Notes: a model not told the origin generated them from the sequence alone. Counted from the stretch's first letter, positions 16,014 to 25,951 are shown. The stretch is 64,000 nucleotides of DNA from Pedobacter sp. HDW13 (GCF_011303555.1 NZ_CP049868.1:1364001-1428000); one strand, 5' to 3'. Made by a program: numbers and translations.

Positions 16014-18623
16014 TTATAAAAGTGCCACTAAAGCCGTCCACCCGGTTTGATGACTTGCACCTAAACCTTTTCCATTATCGCCGTTAAAATATTCGTAAAA
16101 CAGCATATAATCCTTAAAGTGTTCATCGTGGTTAAACTTTGCGCACCCACCAAAAACAGCTCTTTCTCCCTTTTCGTTTTTTAAAAAGATATTTTTTAAC
16201 CGTTTACCCAATAAATCGGCTATTTCAGCAAGCGAATAATAGGTATTGCTACCTGTTGGATATTCTACCCTAAAATCGTCGGTGTAATATTCGTGAAAAT
16301 GCTTCAGTGCATCAATCAACAGGTAATTAATGGGAAACCAAATGGGGCCTCTCCAGTTGCTGTTACCGCCAAACATACCCGTATCGCTTTCTGCCGGAAT
16401 ATATTTAACAGAATAATCGTTACCATTTAACCAATAACTGTATGGCTCAGTTTCATATTTCTTCGAAATAGAACGGATACCGAACTCTGAGAGGAACTCA
16501 GTAGTATCGAGCATACGGCGCAATAACATTTTCATGCGGTGGCCGCGCAACAGCGAAAATAAATGTTTATCGTTACCGCTTTTATCTTCCCAATGGCTCA
16601 CCAGCTGTACCAAATCGGGTCGTTGAAGCATAAAAGATGCTAGCCGATTTTTAAGTTTAGGTAAATCTTTCCAATCCTGATCGCTAAAAACAATGACAGC
16701 AAACATCGGAATCAAGCCTACCAGGGTTCTGAGCCTTAGCCTATCCCAACCACCATCGGGTTTGCGGAGTAAATCGTAATAAAAACCGTCCTGGTCATCC
16801 CATAAACCGGTATGGTACTCGCCCATGTTATCAATAGAACCTGCAATAAACAAAAAGTGTTCTGAAAACTTAATGGCCATATCTTCATAAACCGGATTGT
16901 GCAGCGCGAGTTCGATACTAATCTGCAGCATATTTAAAGCGTACATTGCCATCCAGCTGGTACCATCGGCTTGCTCTAAAAAGCCACCACCTGGCACCGG
17001 CTCGCTCCTGTTAAACACCCCTATGTTATCTAAACCAAGAAAACCGCCTTCAAAAATATTATTACCCTCGCTATCCTTTTGATTTACCCACCAGGTAAAA
17101 TTAAGCAGCAGCTTCTGAAAAACTTCTTCCAGGAATTTCAGATCACCCTTTCCTTTATTTTTTTTATCCATAATGTAGACCTTGTAAGTGGCCATGGCAT
17201 GTACCGGCGGATTGGTATCGGTAAAATCCCACTCGTAAGCAGGCAACTGCCCGTTGGGGTGAATATAATTATTGCTAACCAGTAACTTCAGCTGCTGTTT
17301 GGCAAAATCAGGATCGATGGGTGCCAGCGCAATACAATGAAAGGCAAGGTCCCAGGCGGCAAACCAGGGATACTCCCACTTATCGGGCATCAGAATAATA
17401 TCGGCTGCCATAAAATGGCTCCAATGAAAGTTACGTCCGCAAGCCCGCTTTACAGCTGGTTTTGGTAAACCTGTATCGCCCTTTAGCCAAACATTTACAT
17501 CATAGTTGTAGTATTGCTTGTTCCAAAGTAAGCCCGCCCAGGCCTGGCGTTGCAGCTGTTGCTCCTCTTCACTGCTATTGGCCTTGTATTTATTGGCATA
17601 AAACTCATCTGCTTCTTTTTTCCGCAAATCAAAAATCGCATCAAAATTTTCGAAAGGTTTTTCGATTGGTTTAATGGACAGCCTAAGCTTAAAACTCAGA
17701 CTTTGTTTTGCGGGTACAAGTTTATGGTAATGTACCGCTACCTTAGTTCCGCTCTTAGCCGGATTTACTTCGTTTTCTTTGCCGTTAACAACGTAATTAT
17801 TAATGCCATCCTTTACATAAGGCGAAACATTGGCCGATTGATACAAACGCTCATTGTTGCTTTCGTTATTGGTAAATAAAAAATCAGGATCACCATCTGC
17901 ATAGGCGTACATTTTGCCCTGCTTTTCTGAATGGAAAAGTAACTCGTTTTCGCCTAGATAATTTATAGCGGGTTTGGCAGCGCTCCCCTCCCAACTCCAG
18001 TTGTTGCGGTACCACAACTGAGGTAACAAATGAATTTCTGCATCTTCGTTACCGCGATTACTAACGGAATAATGTACTAAAATATCGTCTTCTTCATTTT
18101 TGGCGTAAGTGATAAACACATCAAAATATTTATCCTGATCAAAAATTCCGGTATCTATGAGTTCAAATTCTGGGTCTTGCCTTGTTCCCCTGGCATTTTC
18201 GGTTAACAGTTGCGTATATGGAAAAGCTGATTGTGGGTATTTATACAACATTTGCATGTAGGTATGCGCTGGTGTATTATCCAGATAGTAATAAATTTCC
18301 TTTACATCTTCTCCGTGGTTACCTTCTCCATTGTTTAACCCGAAAAGACGTTCTTTTAAAATGGCATCCTTACCGTTCCAAAGTGCAAGCCCCAAACATA
18401 ACAATTGCTGATCGTCGCTAAAACCTGCCAACCCCTCTTCTCCCCATCTAAAAGCCTTGCTTCTGGCACTATCGTGTGTAGTATAGCTCCAGGCATCGCC
18501 ATTATTACTGTAATCTTCGCGTATGGTTCCCCATTGCCTTTCTGATACATACGGTCCCCATTTGAGCCAGTTTGCACGGCTTTGGTACTGTGCGTCAATT
18601 CTACTTTGTTCGGCATTTTCCAT
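16014..18623 (-). CDS. glucosidase, GH63/MGH1-like
   Basis: 869 residues without a signal peptide, so probably cytoplasmic. The N-terminal part (RANWLKWGPYVSERQWGTIREDYS) and the later PWFAAWDLAFHCIAL, NWRGPIWFPINYLLID and HQTGWTALVA segments match bacterial proteins annotated as glucosidase with an (alpha/alpha)6 catalytic domain related to GH63 mannosyl-oligosaccharide glucosidase. A beta-sandwich domain precedes it. Likely an inverting alpha-glucosidase; the true substrate (for example glucosylglycerate, mannosylglycerate or a disaccharide) is unknown. First gene of a two-gene unit with the SDR gene. Confidence 0.82.
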   Translation of the reverse strand: MENAEQSRIDAQYQSRANWLKWGPYVSERQWGTIREDYSNNGDAWSYTTHDSARSKAFRWGEEGLAGFSDDQQLLCLGLALWNGKDAILKERLFGLNNGEGNHGEDVKEIYYYLDNTPAHTYMQMLYKYPQSAFPYTQLLTENARGTRQDPEFELIDTGIFDQDKYFDVFITYAKNEEDDILVHYSVSNRGNEDAEIHLLPQLWYRNNWSWEGSAAKPAINYLGENELLFHSEKQGKMYAYADGDPDFLFTNNESNNERLYQSANVSPYVKDGINNYVVNGKENEVNPAKSGTKVAVHYHKLVPAKQSLSFKLRLSIKPIEKPFENFDAIFDLRKKEADEFYANKYKANSSEEEQQLQRQAWAGLLWNKQYYNYDVNVWLKGDTGLPKPAVKRACGRNFHWSHFMAADIILMPDKWEYPWFAAWDLAFHCIALAPIDPDFAKQQLKLLVSNNYIHPNGQLPAYEWDFTDTNPPVHAMATYKVYIMDKKNKGKGDLKFLEEVFQKLLLNFTWWVNQKDSEGNNIFEGGFLGLDNIGVFNRSEPVPGGGFLEQADGTSWMAMYALNMLQISIELALHNPVYEDMAIKFSEHFLFIAGSIDNMGEYHTGLWDDQDGFYYDLLRKPDGGWDRLRLRTLVGLIPMFAVIVFSDQDWKDLPKLKNRLASFMLQRPDLVQLVSHWEDKSGNDKHLFSLLRGHRMKMLLRRMLDTTEFLSEFGIRSISKKYETEPYSYWLNGNDYSVKYIPAESDTGMFGGNSNWRGPIWFPINYLLIDALKHFHEYYTDDFRVEYPTGSNTYYSLAEIADLLGKRLKNIFLKNEKGERAVFGGCAKFNHDEHFKDYMLFYEYFNGDNGKGLGASHQTGWTALVALL

Positions 18624-18781
18624 AAGGAATGTTTAAGATTTTTAGGCCTAAATTAATATGTACGTTAAATATCAAATATTTAATGCATTAAATACTAAAA
18701 GTTATGTCAGGAAAACGCCAACAAAAATCAAACCTTTTAATTAATGAAACGTTCTATATACAAATATTCAATGGCAGGATT

Positions 18782-19162
18782 ATGAAAACGAGTATCTATA
18801 ATAAAGCAGAGCATTTGGAAGGTTATATAGGTAAGGAAGGCAACAGTGAAGAAAAATCGGAAGTGCAAAAAGCTTATGAAGCCGGCAATAAGGGCAATGA
18901 AGTAACTAGTTTTGGTAAAGAAACCATAGCGCGGTACAATGCAGAAACCATGCACCTTGATAAAACAATGCCCAGGGATGGGTTCGACAATACGGGTACG
19001 CAGGGCGCCGATTCATTGAGCGACGATGCTTACAACAGCCCGGATAAGCACCCCACAGTAAAAAGTGCCGAAAGCCATACCGGCAGCTCATCTGAAGATT
19101 TTAAAACTAAACCGGGCATTAATGAGGTCGATGAGGATCATGCGCTAGATACCGGAATATAA
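18782..19162 (+). CDS. small acidic hydrophilic protein of unknown function
   Basis: 126 residues from the ATG at 18782 (MKTSIYNKAEHLEG). An upstream in-frame ATG at 18704 would add 26 residues that look like untranslated leader. The protein has no hydrophobic segment and is rich in Glu, Asp, Ser, Thr, Gly and Asn, so it is probably disordered. It is followed 11 bases later by another small gene. This style recalls stress-induced hydrophilic proteins, but I do not recognise a family. Confidence 0.6.
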   Translation: MKTSIYNKAEHLEGYIGKEGNSEEKSEVQKAYEAGNKGNEVTSFGKETIARYNAETMHLDKTMPRDGFDNTGTQGADSLSDDAYNSPDKHPTVKSAESHTGSSSEDFKTKPGINEVDEDHALDTGI

Positions 19163-19173
19163 AAAATAAAGCT

Positions 19174-19368
19174 ATGGGACTACTAAAATACGCCATACTG
19201 GGTACAGCAGCTGTATACGGGTTAAAATATCTGACTAAGAAAAGGAGCGCTGATGGCAAATCTTTGGCAGATGATATTAAAACGAAAGCCAGCATATACC
19301 TCAACCAAGCGAGTAATTTCGGTGAAAGAGTAAGGCACGACTACAGGCAAACCAGCGATCTATACTGA
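19174..19368 (+). CDS. small single-helix membrane protein (YtxH-like)
   Basis: 64 residues. A short hydrophobic N-terminal segment (LLKYAILGTAAVYGLKYL) is followed by a basic helical tail (KKRSADGKSLADDIKTKAS). This plan is like the small YtxH/general-stress proteins, though no signature proves it. It lies 11 bases downstream of the acidic protein gene and is probably cotranscribed. Confidence 0.55.
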   Translation: MGLLKYAILGTAAVYGLKYLTKKRSADGKSLADDIKTKASIYLNQASNFGERVRHDYRQTSDLY

Positions 19369-19686
19369 CAGGATTTGAAAGTTTACAGACACAAAAAATT
19401 GATATATATCAAGATATTTATCAATGAGAACTTGTAAATTGATGAGATGTTTGTGAAATTTGCGCTGCTGTAGGATTCGCGACAAAGATTAACTAAAAAG
19501 ATCATTAACAACTAAAATTTAAGGGCATTTTGCTACTTGATTAACGCAATTCAGTTGTGGAATTCTACTTAATTTCCATCTACCGGAAAAGCATTAAAAA
19601 TTTAAAAGGGATTATTCTTTACGGATATTCCCTTTTTAATTCGGGATAGTACAAATGTTATATTATAACGGTTAACAAGCCATTTG
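19369..19686. other. intergenic region, terminator only
   Basis: 318 bases between converging genes. The only structure I can support is the hairpin at 19604-19640. The rest is AT-rich with no open frame of note. Confidence 0.6.
19604..19640. terminator. bidirectional intrinsic terminator
   Basis: An 8-bp stem (AAAAGGGA 19604-19611, TCCCTTTT 19629-19636) with A/T runs on both outer sides. It lies between a plus-strand gene ending at 19368 and a minus-strand gene ending at 19687, and can serve both. Confidence 0.55.
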
Positions 19687-19932
19687 CTATCTTACACCTT
19701 TGCTCTGGTTGTTTCGGGGATTGCTATCTACATCATTTTTATCAGATCCGTTTCTTTCTCTATGCTGAGGCGGGTTTTCCATCCTGCTTTTTTCGAGCTC
19801 AGAAAAATCACCATCTTTTTGATTAGCCACTTCGCCATGCGATGGCTGTTTTTTATTTGCTGTTTCATCTGGGTTGGCAAAATCCTGCCCAATTACCGAC
19901 GGGTCGTTTTCTGTTTTTACTTGCTTTTTCAT
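19687..19932 (-). CDS. small hydrophilic protein of unknown function
   Basis: 81 residues from the ATG at 19932 (MKKQVKTENDPSVIGQDF). A longer frame starting at 20028 would run through the rpsJ terminator hairpin and is rejected. Composition is rich in Asn, Asp, Lys, Glu and Gln, without hydrophobic stretches, and probably disordered. I do not recognise the family. It lies between the str operon and the small-protein pair on the other strand. Confidence 0.5.
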   Translation of the reverse strand: MKKQVKTENDPSVIGQDFANPDETANKKQPSHGEVANQKDGDFSELEKSRMENPPQHRERNGSDKNDVDSNPRNNQSKGVR

Positions 19933-19978
19933 ATCAGTAAAACCACGAAATAAAGCTTTTGTTCTAAAATGCGGGCAC

Positions 19979-20008
19979 AAAAAAAGTCCTGGCTTACACC
20001 AGGACTTT
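19979..20008 (-). terminator. intrinsic terminator after rpsJ
   Basis: Perfect 10-bp stem (AAAGTCCTGG/CCAGGACTTT; arms 19983-19992 and 19999-20008) with a 6-base loop, ending in a T-run on the minus strand, 20 bases past the rpsJ stop. It closes the str operon and rules out simple readthrough into rplC. Confidence 0.85.
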
Positions 20009-20028
20009 CTCATTTCTTTTAAAATCAA

Positions 20029-20334
20029 TTAAACTTTGATTTCAACTTCAACACCGCTAGGTAATTCAAGTTTCATTAAAGCATCAACTGTTTTAGAGTT
20101 AGAGCTATAAATATCCAATAAACGTTTGTAAGCGCATAATTGGAATTGCTCTCTAGCTTTTTTGTTTACGTGTGGAGAACGTAATACAGTAAAGATTTTT
20201 TTCTCTGTAGGAAGTGGAATTGGACCACTTACAACTGCACCCGTAGGCTTAACAGTTTTTACGATTTTCTCAGCAGATTTATCTACTAAGTTGTAATCGT
20301 AAGATTTTAATTTAATTCTGATTCTTTGGCTCAT
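20029..20334 (-). CDS. rpsJ: 30S ribosomal protein S10
   Basis: S10, 101 residues, is a small-subunit head protein and also the NusE partner in antitermination. Start [20 protein letters not shown] and the [20 protein letters not shown] segment are diagnostic. In most bacteria it begins the S10 operon directly before rplC. Here it is the last gene of the str operon, followed by a terminator, with rplC 14.2 kb further on. Confidence 0.97.
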   Translation of the reverse strand: MSQRIRIKLKSYDYNLVDKSAEKIVKTVKPTGAVVSGPIPLPTEKKIFTVLRSPHVNKKAREQFQLCAYKRLLDIYSSNSKTVDALMKLELPSGVEVEIKV

Positions 20335-20415
20335 CTTGTTTTTAATTATGGTTTCCTGTTAGAGCTATTAACAACAGAAACCGGATTTATCTTAGTGTGA
20401 TTTCACCGATTTAAT

Positions 20416-20450
20416 GATTACACCGATTTCAGTTATCCATCGGTGTAATC
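20416..20450. repeat. inverted repeat in the fusA-rpsJ spacer
   Basis: Perfect 12-bp arms (GATTACACCGAT 20416-20427; ATCGGTGTAATC 20439-20450) around 11 bases, followed by TTAATCTGTGTAATC. A related element is found on the other side of fusA (22622-22654). As RNA it would form a stable hairpin inside the operon mRNA. Confidence 0.7.
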
Positions 20451-20474
20451 TCATTAATCTGTGTAATCCTTTTA

Positions 20475-22589
20475 TTAGTCTTCAGATTTAACTCTTCCTT
20501 TAGATTTCGCTACTACTTCGTCCTGTACGTTTTTAGGCGCTGGCTCATAGTGATCGAATTCCATTGTAGAAGTTGCACGGCCTGAAGTGATGGTACGTAA
20601 CTGAGTTACATAACCGAACATTTCTGAAAGTGGCACCAATGCTTTGATAACCTGTGCACCGTTACGGGTATCCATACCTTGTAACTGACCACGACGACGG
20701 TTCATATCACCGATAACATCACCCATGTTTTCTTCAGGGGTTAAGATTTCGATTTTCATGATTGGTTCCATCAACGAAGGTTTACATTTAGGTAAAGCCT
20801 CACGGTATGCCATACGGGCAGCAAGCTCGAATGATAAAGCATCTGAATCGACTGCGTGGAATGAACCATCAATCAAACGTACTTTCATATCAGGAAGCGG
20901 GTAACCAGCTAATACACCGTTCGCCATTGCAGAAGCAAATCCTTTCTCAACTGAAGGGATAAATTCACGAGGAATTGAACCACCTACAATTTCGTTTACA
21001 AACTGTAATCCGCCTTTTTCAAAATCTGCATCAATTGGAGAGATAACAACTTTGATATCGGCAAATTTACCACGACCACCTGATTGTTTTTTGTAAACTT
21101 CGCGGTGTTCCGTAGTACCGAAGATAGCCTCTTTGTATGCTACTTGTGGCGCACCTTGGTTAACCTCTACTTTAAATTCGCGTTTTAAACGGTCAATTAA
21201 GATATCTAAGTGAAGCTCACCCATACCAGAAATTACAGTCTGACCAGTTTCCTGATCTGTTTGTACTCTGAATGTAGGATCTTCTTCAGCCAGTTTAGAT
21301 AAGCCCATACCTAATTTATCAACGTCAGCCTGAGTTTTAGGCTCAATAGCTAAACCGATAACCGGATCAGGGAATACCATCGACTCAAGAACGATTGGGT
21401 GTTTCTCATCACAAAGGGTATCACCAGTTTTGATATCTTTAAATCCAACTACAGCAGCAATATCACCGGCAGCCACGTTAGGCACAGGGTTTTGCTTGTT
21501 AGCGTGCATTTGGAAGATACGTGAAATACGCTCTTTACTTTCTGAACGGGTATTGTAAATGTAAGAACCAGCTTCCAAGTTACCTGAATAAACACGGATA
21601 AAGCATAAACGGCCTACAAATGGGTCAGTTGCAATTTTAAATGCTAAAGCTGCAAATGGCTCATCAATACTTGGTTTCAATAAAACTTCTTCGTTAGTAT
21701 CAGGGTTAGTACCTACAACACCTTCTGAATCTAAAGGTGAAGGCAATAACTCCATTACATAATCCAACATGGTTTGAACACCTTTGTTTTTGAAAGATGA
21801 ACCACACACCATAGGAACGATTTTAGCATCTAAAACAGCTGCACGTAAAGCATCTAAAACTTCACGCTCAGTGATGGTTTCAGGAGCATCGAAGAATTTC
21901 TCCATTAGAGACTCATCATAATCAGCAACTGATTCTAATAATTTCTCTCTCCACTCAGCAACCTCATCAATCATATCATCAGGAATTGGCACTTCAGTAA
22001 AGGTCATACCTTTATCGTGCTCGTTCCAAACGATACCACGGTTGTTGATCAAATCAACCACACCTTTAAACTGATCTTCAGCACCGATAGGTAATTGCAA
22101 AGGAACTGCATTACTACCTAACATATCTTTAACCTGCTTAACAACTTTTAAGAAGTCAGCACCAGAACGGTCCATTTTGTTAACGAAACCGATACGGGCA
22201 ACATTATAGTTGTTAGCTAAGCGCCAGTTAGTTTCTGATTGAGGCTCAACACCATCAACAGCAGAAAACAAGAACACTAAACCATCTAATACACGTAACG
22301 AGCGGTTTACCTCTACGGTAAAATCCACGTGTCCCGGTGTATCGATAATGTTCATGTGATAGTTCTGGTTTCTGTATTTCCAGTTAACTGTTGTTGCAGC
22401 AGAAGTAATGGTAATACCACGCTCTTGCTCTTGTGCCATCCAGTCCATTGTTGCAGCACCTTCGTGCACCTCACCAATTTTATGACTTACACCAGCATAA
22501 TAAAGGATACGCTCAGTTGTGGTAGTTTTACCAGCATCAATGTGAGCCGCAATTCCAATATTTCTTGTAAATTTTAAATCTCTTGCCAT
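20475..22589 (-). CDS. fusA: elongation factor G
   Basis: EF-G, 704 residues, catalyses GTP-driven translocation of tRNA and mRNA. GTPase motifs are intact: [12 protein letters not shown] (G1, about 15-26), [16 protein letters not shown] (G2), [10 protein letters not shown] (G3) and NKMDRSG (G4). Domain IV begins near VAYKEAIFG, and the [20 protein letters not shown] segment belongs to domain V. Length is standard. It lies between rpsG and rpsJ, with spacers of 130 and 140 bases that are unusually long for an operon and carry inverted repeats. Confidence 0.97.
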   Translation of the reverse strand: MARDLKFTRNIGIAAHIDAGKTTTTERILYYAGVSHKIGEVHEGAATMDWMAQEQERGITITSAATTVNWKYRNQNYHMNIIDTPGHVDFTVEVNRSLRVLDGLVFLFSAVDGVEPQSETNWRLANNYNVARIGFVNKMDRSGADFLKVVKQVKDMLGSNAVPLQLPIGAEDQFKGVVDLINNRGIVWNEHDKGMTFTEVPIPDDMIDEVAEWREKLLESVADYDESLMEKFFDAPETITEREVLDALRAAVLDAKIVPMVCGSSFKNKGVQTMLDYVMELLPSPLDSEGVVGTNPDTNEEVLLKPSIDEPFAALAFKIATDPFVGRLCFIRVYSGNLEAGSYIYNTRSESKERISRIFQMHANKQNPVPNVAAGDIAAVVGFKDIKTGDTLCDEKHPIVLESMVFPDPVIGLAIEPKTQADVDKLGMGLSKLAEEDPTFRVQTDQETGQTVISGMGELHLDILIDRLKREFKVEVNQGAPQVAYKEAIFGTTEHREVYKKQSGGRGKFADIKVVISPIDADFEKGGLQFVNEIVGGSIPREFIPSVEKGFASAMANGVLAGYPLPDMKVRLIDGSFHAVDSDALSFELAARMAYREALPKCKPSLMEPIMKIEILTPEENMGDVIGDMNRRRGQLQGMDTRNGAQVIKALVPLSEMFGYVTQLRTITSGRATSTMEFDHYEPAPKNVQDEVVAKSKGRVKSED

Positions 22590-22621
22590 GTTATGTTTTT
22601 GATTTATCTGATTTTAAATGA

Positions 22622-22654
22622 TTGCACCGATTATGTAGAAACAAATCGGTGCAA
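22622..22654. repeat. inverted repeat in the rpsG-fusA spacer
   Basis: Perfect 11-bp arms (TTGCACCGATT 22622-22632; AATCGGTGCAA 22644-22654), followed by AAATCTGTGTAATCTT near 22685-22700. Core and downstream motif match the element at 20416-20450, so the two are copies of one family. Confidence 0.65.
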
Positions 22655-22719
22655 ATTATCTAATCAGTATAATCTTCTAATTAAATCTGTGTAATCTTAC
22701 TAGTCTGTTAATCCTAAAA

Positions 22720-23187
22720 CTAGAATCTGAAGTGAGAGAACGCTTTGTTAGCCTCAGCCATTTTGTGCGTATCTTCTTTCTTCTTAACAGCAGCACCTTC
22801 ACCTTTAGCAGCAGCTACGATTTCACCAGCTAATTTCTCTTTCATGGTTTTTTCACCACGACGACGAGCGTATAAAATTAACCATTTCATACCTAAAGCT
22901 GTTTTACGCTCTGGTCTAACCTCAGTTGGAACCTGAAAGTTAGCACCACCAACACGACGAGATTTAACCTCTACAGCTGGCATAATGTTAGTTAATGCAC
23001 GTTTGAATACCTCTAAACCGTTTTCACCTGCTTTTTTCTCAGCAATTTCAACAGCATCGTAAAAGATTGAGTAAGCGATAGATTTTTTTCCATCGTACAT
23101 CATATTGTTTACAAAACGAGTTACCTGAACATCATTGAATTTTGGATCAGGAAGAATAATTCTCTTTTTTGGTTTTGACTTTCTCAT
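22720..23187 (-). CDS. rpsG: 30S ribosomal protein S7
   Basis: S7, 155 residues, nucleates assembly of the 30S head and contacts E-site tRNA. It opens [19 protein letters not shown] and has the conserved [19 protein letters not shown] segment. Length is typical. It follows rpsL by 17 bases. S7 is the autoregulator of the str operon in E. coli; no comparable site is obvious here. Confidence 0.97.
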   Translation of the reverse strand: MRKSKPKKRIILPDPKFNDVQVTRFVNNMMYDGKKSIAYSIFYDAVEIAEKKAGENGLEVFKRALTNIMPAVEVKSRRVGGANFQVPTEVRPERKTALGMKWLILYARRRGEKTMKEKLAGEIVAAAKGEGAAVKKKEDTHKMAEANKAFSHFRF

Positions 23188-23204
23188 TTCTTATTTCCTC
23201 CCGA

Positions 23205-23618
23205 TTATTTCTTTTTACCTTTTGTTGGCGCCGCAGCTACTTGTCCTGGTTTAGGGCGTTTAGTACCATATTTAGAACGACGTTGGTTACGACCAGCTAC
23301 ACCTGATGTATCTAATGCACCACGAATGATGTGGTAACGTACACCTGGTAAATCTTTAACACGACCACCACGGATCAATACGATAGAGTGTTCCTGTAAG
23401 TTGTGACCTTCTCCAGGGATGTAAGCATTCACCTCTTTACCGTTCGTTAAACGAACACGGGCTACTTTACGCATTGCTGAGTTTGGTTTTTTAGGGGTAG
23501 TGGTGTACACACGTGTACATACACCTCTTCGCTGTGGACAGCTGTCCAACGCTGGAGACTTACTCTTGAACTCCAGTGCTACTCTACCTTTTCTAACTAA
23601 TTGTTGAATGGTTGGCAT
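23205..23618 (-). CDS. rpsL: 30S ribosomal protein S12
   Basis: S12, 137 residues, shapes the decoding centre. The start [20 protein letters not shown], the [20 protein letters not shown] segment and [13 protein letters not shown] are diagnostic. The lysines and proline at the positions where streptomycin-resistance changes occur (KKPN; RVKDLPG) are of the wild-type form. A basic tail of Lys, Pro and Ala closes the protein. First gene of the str operon. Confidence 0.97.
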   Translation of the reverse strand: MPTIQQLVRKGRVALEFKSKSPALDSCPQRRGVCTRVYTTTPKKPNSAMRKVARVRLTNGKEVNAYIPGEGHNLQEHSIVLIRGGRVKDLPGVRYHIIRGALDTSGVAGRNQRRSKYGTKRPKPGQVAAAPTKGKKK

Positions 23619-23948
23619 TGTGCTTTTTTATGTTTTTTTATTAAAAAATTTACCGCTCCCCGGCATCTTTACAGATAGCCCATAAAACGGACTGCAAAAG
23701 TAGAACAATTCTTTTTAAAAATCAAGGGGTTAGCGTAAAAAGTTTGGAGCCCGGAGTTTTTAGTTTAGAGTTGAAGATTAAGGAGTTGTGAGACAGTTTG
23801 CAGTTTTTAGTTTTGGGTTGGCCATTTCCAATTCTTCAATACCTTAATATGATTGTCCTGGCGATTAGCTTTTGAAGCATCAAGTTCTTTTCAAACAGGC
23901 ATAAAAGATTGTTTGAAATACTTTATCTTTAGTAAAAATCTAAATTAT
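23619..23948. other. intergenic region with the str promoter
   Basis: 330 bases between diverging genes. It holds the rpsL promoter (23695-23726) and a G/T-biased stretch (23745-23825) with loose repeats of GGAGTTT/TTTAGTTT. I find no gene there. Confidence 0.5.
23695..23726 (-). promoter_or_regulatory. putative str operon promoter
   Basis: TACTTTTG (23702-23695, minus strand) fits the -7 consensus TAnnTTTG. CTTG, 20 bases upstream (23726-23723), is a three-of-four match to -33. The leader to rpsL would be about 70 bases, as for rplC. Confidence 0.55.
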
Positions 23949-24854
23949 ATGTTCTTAAGTATCATTGGAATTATCATCATTTTTATTGGCTTTGCTGTTT
24001 CTAACCAAAACAATGTTATTGGCCGCTACAGCAATATCGCCAAAATTACAGGCGTGGTTTTGGTAATTATCGGTTTATCCTTTTCTGTGTTTAAAGTGAT
24101 TGATGCCGGTGAGGTTGGCGTTAAAACAGTTTTTGGGAAAGTAGACAACGATGTTTTGTACAGCGGTTTGAACGTAATTAACCCGATTGCAGTAATCACA
24201 CCTTTTGATGTTAAAACCCAAAATTATACCATGTCTGGCGTTCATGATGAAGGCAATAAACAAACTGACGATGCACTGCGGGTTTTATCGGCAGATGGAC
24301 TGGAAGTAATTATTGATCTCTCGGTATTATTCAGGGTTAAAGGAAGTGCAGCTCCACAAATCCTAAGGGAAATTGGAACCGATTACCTGGAAAAGATTGT
24401 TCGCCCGGTTTCGCGTACTGCCATTAGAGATAATGCCGTAGCTTATGATGCTGTTGCACTATATTCCAGTAAAAGGGATGAATTTCAGGCTAAAATATTT
24501 AACACGATTGAGAAAAGTTTTGCCAAAAGGGGTTTAGAATTAGAGCAGCTTTTAGTGCGTAACATCACCCTTCCCGCATCGGTAAAAGCAAGTATTGAAT
24601 CTAAAATAAATGCCGAACAGGATGCACAAAAGATGACATTTGTACTTCAAAAAGAACGCCAGGAAGCAGAACGTAAAAGAGTAGAAGCCCAGGGTATTGC
24701 CGATTATCAACGTATTCTTTCAACAGGATTGAGTGACAGGCAGCTTCAGTATGAATCTATATTAGCTCAAAAAGAAATTGCGAAATCGGCAAATACGAAA
24801 GTCATTATTATGGGGAATGGTAAAAGTACCCCAATTATTTTAGGCGGAAATTAA
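23949..24854 (+). CDS. SPFH/prohibitin family membrane protein
   Basis: 301 residues from the ATG at 23949 (MFLSIIGIIIIFIGFAV). An earlier ATG at 23853 would add 32 residues unlike the family. Two hydrophobic segments (about 2-17 and 32-50) precede the band-7 domain, with the opening VIDAGEVGVKTVFGKV and the core VSRTAIRDNAVAYDAVALYS. A charged coiled-coil (KERQEAERKRVEAQG) follows. Family members form large ring-like membrane assemblies linked with protease control and membrane organisation. It is followed 17 bases later by a rhodanese gene. Confidence 0.88.
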   Translation: MFLSIIGIIIIFIGFAVSNQNNVIGRYSNIAKITGVVLVIIGLSFSVFKVIDAGEVGVKTVFGKVDNDVLYSGLNVINPIAVITPFDVKTQNYTMSGVHDEGNKQTDDALRVLSADGLEVIIDLSVLFRVKGSAAPQILREIGTDYLEKIVRPVSRTAIRDNAVAYDAVALYSSKRDEFQAKIFNTIEKSFAKRGLELEQLLVRNITLPASVKASIESKINAEQDAQKMTFVLQKERQEAERKRVEAQGIADYQRILSTGLSDRQLQYESILAQKEIAKSANTKVIIMGNGKSTPIILGGN

Positions 24855-24871
24855 TTTAAAACACTCAAAAC

Positions 24872-25459
24872 ATGAAAACGAAAATCATTACCATCATGCT
24901 TTTTAGTATTGCGTACCTGTGTAATGCGCAAACTACTCCGCTTGTTAAAAGAAAGGCAAATGTAGATTTTGATGCTTACGAAAAATTAATACCAGAAGTT
25001 AAAGCCCACCGAAAAAGCAGATTGGTCGACTTACCTGCTTTTTTAAAAATGGCAGCAGAAAAGGGCACCATTATTTTAGATACCCGATCAGATAGCTTAT
25101 ATAAAAGAAAACATGTTAAAGGGGCAATACACCTTAACTTCTCTGATTTTACCCAACAAAACCTACTCAGGCTTATCCCTAATGCCGATACCAGAATATT
25201 AATCTATTGCAACAACAACTTTGTAGATGACGCAGCCAATTTTGCCAGTAAAACAGTTATTCCTGTCATGGTTAATAAAAAAATCGCAGCCATTTCATTA
25301 GCGCTCAACATCCCAACTTACATTAACCTGTATGGTTATGGATACAGAAATGTTTATGAGCTTTCTGAACTGGTAAGCACATTAGATAAAAGAATAACTT
25401 TTGAGGGAACGCACGTTAAAAACAGTGCGGTTAACGCTCAGCTAATAAAAGCTAACTAA
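24872..25459 (+). CDS. exported rhodanese-like protein
   Basis: 195 residues. Signal peptide to about residue 19 (LCNAQ). A rhodanese domain lies at about 55-175 with the IILDTRSDSLYKRKHVKGAI entry motif and a candidate catalytic cysteine at 113 (ILIYCNNNF). This would be a periplasmic sulfurtransferase or persulfide carrier; the partner is unknown. It is 17 bases downstream of the prohibitin-like gene and overlaps the converging lipoprotein gene by 4 bases at its end. Confidence 0.82.
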   Translation: MKTKIITIMLFSIAYLCNAQTTPLVKRKANVDFDAYEKLIPEVKAHRKSRLVDLPAFLKMAAEKGTIILDTRSDSLYKRKHVKGAIHLNFSDFTQQNLLRLIPNADTRILIYCNNNFVDDAANFASKTVIPVMVNKKIAAISLALNIPTYINLYGYGYRNVYELSELVSTLDKRITFEGTHVKNSAVNAQLIKAN

Positions 25460-25911
25460 TTACAATCCTTAAAACCATCTTTCAGCACCTTTAACCTGGC
25501 TACCGCAGCTTCGAGCTCTTTGGGGGCTTTACCGTATTCGTAGGTAATTTTATATTGCTTACCATCAGCGTTAATGGCGATCCACTCGGCACCACCATCT
25601 GCACAATCAGGGCAGCCTATTGTTTCGGGCAGGGCAGCAATTTTCTCCATATTCAGGTCGTTTTTGATGGCATTTACATCTGCCTCAGAAATTGTTTTGC
25701 TGCAGGTTTTGGTATCGGATGTCTGGCCGTTTTTTGATTTGGAAAAAGTAAGTTTCAAATCACTGATGAGCAGATTATTGGAGCAATATCCGACACACAT
25801 CCCAAAAGAAGAGCCATAGCTGATACTATTCAGATTATTGATGCGATCTTTTTTACATCCCGAAAAAGATAAGATTGCACTGAAAGTAATGAAGAGTAAG
25901 GTTCTTTTCAT
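25456..25911 (-). CDS. small lipoprotein of unknown function
   Basis: 151 residues with a lipobox at residue 19 (LSFSGC-KKD). The mature part has four more cysteine-bearing clusters (MCVGYC, KTCSK, GCPDCADG, final DCN), suggesting disulfides or metal binding in the periplasm or at the surface. I do not recognise the family. It overlaps the end of the rhodanese gene by 4 bases tail to tail. Confidence 0.68.
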   Translation of the reverse strand: MKRTLLFITFSAILSFSGCKKDRINNLNSISYGSSFGMCVGYCSNNLLISDLKLTFSKSKNGQTSDTKTCSKTISEADVNAIKNDLNMEKIAALPETIGCPDCADGGAEWIAINADGKQYKITYEYGKAPKELEAAVARLKVLKDGFKDCN

Positions 25912-25951
25912 AGGCTTAAAATCAATTGGTTTATTAATTATTTTGTTGTTA

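Noticed and set aside
19933..20028. 32-residue N-terminal extension of the small hydrophilic protein
   Set aside because: It would be translated from the rpsJ terminator hairpin; the internal ATG at 19932 is a better start.
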